From DATGQT01 sp035304085 (GTDB lineage: Bacteria > Bacteroidota > Rhodothermia > Rhodothermales > Rubricoccaceae): DNA of 6,803 nucleotides. The translations under genes and the position numbers were made by a program. The DNA lies in the NCBI GenBank assembly GCA_035304085.1, contig DATGQT010000122.1:1-6803 (forward strand), given 5' to 3'. Numbering within the stretch: the first letter of the stretch is position 1; each line of letters starts with the position of its first letter. The notes below the pieces were generated by a model. It was not told the origin of the DNA. It saw only the letters and a list, made by a program, of their open reading frames with translations, and did not search any database. This document shows, piece after piece, positions 5,270 to 6,803 of this stretch.

Positions 5270-6803
5270 ATGCTCCTCGCCTCCCTCTGTGCTCCGGCCT
5301 TCCGTTGGAGCCGCGTCCTCGTCGTTTTGGCCCTGCTGTCTGTGAGCGCGCGGGCGCAGCGTTTCCAGGCGTCCACGACGCCGGGAGAGGTCCACGCCCC
5401 CGACACCCACGTCCACGTCGCAGACGGCACGCTCCAGCCGGGCATCCCCTGCGGCGTCCCGACGCCGACGGAGGCGCAACTCGCGGCGGACGACGCCGCC
5501 GTGGCCGCGCTGAACGCCCGTCACGGCGGGGCATATCGGTCCGGCACCACCCTCACGATCCCGGTCGCGTTCCACGTCATCAATCAGGGCAGCGGCCCGG
5601 ACAACGGGGACGTCCCGGACGAGTGGATCGAGGACCAGATCCGAGTGCTCAACGATTCCTTCGACGGCACCACCGGCGGGCACCGCACGAACTTCCGCTT
5701 CGAGCTCGACCTCGTGACGCGCACGACGAACCCCACGTGGTTCACCGGCTGCCACTCGAACCCGGACCCGATGAAGCTGGCGCTGCACCACAGCCCGGCC
5801 ACCCACCTCAACGTCTATTCGTGCCGGCTCCCGAGCGGCGCCTTCGGCTTCGCCACGTACCCGTGGTACTACCCCGAGGACGACTACCGCCACGGCGTCG
5901 TCATCCTCGACCAGTCCATGCCCGGCGGCAGCGCCCTGCCCTACAACGAGGGCGACACCGCCGTCCACGAGGTCGGCCACTACCTCGGCCTCTACCACAC
6001 CTTCGACGGCACCACAGGCTGCGCGGGCGGCGACGTCCCGCCCGGCTGCGAGACCGACGGCGACCGCGTCTGCGATACGCCCGCTGAGATCGTCATGGCC
6101 TTCGGCTGCCCCGCCGGCCGCGATACCTGCCCCGGCGGCGGCCCCGACCCCATCGAGAACTTCATGGACTACACCGACGACGCGTGCAAGTACGAGTTGA
6201 CGGCGGGGCAGTCGGATCGGATGGATCGGGAGGTGGCCCTCTACAAGCCGACGCTCTTACTCGGCGGCTGCGAGCAGGCGCTCGCGGCGACGCTCGACGA
6301 CGACACCCCCGCCCCCGGCGACGTCATCACGTTCACGACCACCGTGACGAACCACGACGACAGCCCCGCCCCCCTCGACCTCTGGCTCGACGCCGACGGC
6401 CCCGTCAGCCGCACGGTCCGCCTCGGCTCCGGGATCCTCCCCGCCGGCGCCACCGTCACGCGGGCGGTCCGCGTCCGCGTCCCGGCCAACGCCCCGGACG
6501 GGACGTACGACCTCGACCTCCACATCGGCGACTACCCCGACGACGCCTGCGACACCGCCCGCTTCACGATCCACGTCGCGGCGCCGACGGCCATCGCCGG
6601 CGGGGGCGCGACGTTCGAGGCGACCGTCGAGGGCGCCGACTTCTTCGCGGCGGCGACCTCGACGGCCCCCGCCGTGGTGTCGCCGAACCCGTTCGCGCGG
6701 CACGCGGTGATCACGTACGAGGTCGCGGCGTCGGCCGAGGTCCGGCTGGCGGTGTACGACGTGCTCGGGCGGGAGGTCGCCGTGCTGGCCGACGGCCACC
6801 GGG
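5270..6803 (+). CDS. Secreted M43 (pappalysin-like) metalloprotease with Ig-like and T9SS-like sorting domains (3' end cut off)
   Basis: 511 codons are visible from ATG 5270; no stop is reached before the right edge. Residues 1-29 form a signal peptide (hydrophobic 16-25, cleavage after ARA, before Q30). A short propeptide-like region is followed by the protease domain, from about TIPVAFHVI (95-103) to residue 325. The metzincin zinc motif is HEVGHYLGLYH (H233, E234, H237, H243), and the Met-turn is NFMDY (M299), followed by CKYELTAGQSDRM. This combination, with the cysteine-rich insert between the two motifs (GC...CDT...GC...TC), is typical of family M43B, which cleaves extracellular proteins. 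From C334 an Ig-like domain and linker lead to a sorting domain from N473-P-F, with VYDVLGREVAVL; about 35 residues are probably missing. Residues 334-511 correspond to residues 480-657 of the deiminase. The gene is divergent from the carboxypeptidase gene. No Shine-Dalgarno is seen. The substrate is unknown. Confidence 0.93.
   Translation, partial: MLLASLCAPAFRWSRVLVVLALLSVSARAQRFQASTTPGEVHAPDTHVHVADGTLQPGIPCGVPTPTEAQLAADDAAVAALNARHGGAYRSGTTLTIPVAFHVINQGSGPDNGDVPDEWIEDQIRVLNDSFDGTTGGHRTNFRFELDLVTRTTNPTWFTGCHSNPDPMKLALHHSPATHLNVYSCRLPSGAFGFATYPWYYPEDDYRHGVVILDQSMPGGSALPYNEGDTAVHEVGHYLGLYHTFDGTTGCAGGDVPPGCETDGDRVCDTPAEIVMAFGCPAGRDTCPGGGPDPIENFMDYTDDACKYELTAGQSDRMDREVALYKPTLLLGGCEQALAATLDDDTPAPGDVITFTTTVTNHDDSPAPLDLWLDADGPVSRTVRLGSGILPAGATVTRAVRVRVPANAPDGTYDLDLHIGDYPDDACDTARFTIHVAAPTAIAGGGATFEATVEGADFFAAATSTAPAVVSPNPFARHAVITYEVAASAEVRLAVYDVLGREVAVLADGHR
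6269..6803 (+). repeat. Right arm of 535-bp inverted repeat (Ig-like plus sorting-domain module)
   Basis: It begins at the TGC codon of C334 of the metalloprotease and runs to the window edge, collinear with the reverse complement of 1-535. Bases 6306-6406 and 6663-6803 are identical to the other arm, whereas 6407-6466 has 19 differences in 60 bases. Most differences in that block change residues (for example SRTVRL against DRRIHL). Confidence 0.97.

Noticed and set aside
5252..5998. A 248-codon open frame on the minus strand
   Set aside because: It is antisense to the M43 gene, whose zinc motif and Met-turn are in the plus-strand frame. It has no signal or domain of its own.
3832..6087. A 751-codon open frame on the plus strand spanning two genes
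   Set aside because: It is antisense to the carboxypeptidase and out of frame with the M43 protease, with low-complexity Arg/Pro/His-rich translation and no recognisable domain.
1..6803. A composite transposon or insertion sequence bounded by inverted repeats
   Set aside because: The repeats are coding 3' ends of two enzymes and no transposase, short terminal repeats or target duplications are seen, so the inverted repeat does not mark a mobile element.

Overview
This 6.8-kb, very GC-rich window most likely comes from a high-GC member of the Bacteroidota/Rhodothermota lineage (Rubricoccaceae- or Rhodothermus-like). That placement is an inference. It rests on three large exported proteins that end in a type IX secretion (T9SS) type C-terminal sorting domain (NPF...VYDVLGREV or VYDALGRRV), on the absence of Shine-Dalgarno sequences before the main starts, on a TACTTTG promoter-like box, and on two lipoproteins. 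There are no RNA genes, CRISPR arrays or recognisable insertion sequences.

Layout: (1) 1-1972, minus strand: a secreted deiminase of the Porphyromonas peptidylarginine deiminase (PPAD) type, cut by the left edge inside its sorting domain. (2) 1973-2120: a spacer with two GC-rich hairpins. (3) 2121-2753 minus and 2942-3331 plus: two divergent lipoprotein genes, one unrecognised and one DUF3221-like, sharing a 188-bp promoter region. (4) 3332-3729: a gene-tail relic, a possible 31-residue membrane microprotein and weak hairpins. (5) 3730-4779 minus: an M14 zinc carboxypeptidase that runs into a sorting domain before its catalytic glutamate. (6) 4780-5269: a divergent promoter region with a second, stop-less copy of the gene-tail relic. 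(7) 5270-6803 plus: a secreted M43 (pappalysin/cytophagalysin) metalloprotease, cut by the right edge inside its sorting domain.

The two outer genes point outward and share a collinear 535-bp 3' segment, so the window is bounded by a large inverted repeat of about 94% identity (1-535 against 6269-6803). Its differences are clustered, which looks like gene conversion of a secretion/Ig-like module. The outermost 141 bp are identical on both sides and the first mismatch comes exactly at base 142. This suggests that the sequence is a whole assembly contig ending at a repeat node.

Read together, the large proteins form a secreted, cell-surface protein-processing set: an endoprotease, a (probably defective) carboxypeptidase, and a deiminase that keeps the residues PPAD uses to recognise C-terminal arginine. 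In Porphyromonas a secreted protease exposes C-terminal arginines that PPAD then citrullinates. Whether these genes cooperate in the same way is an inference from content only, because they do not form a single operon.
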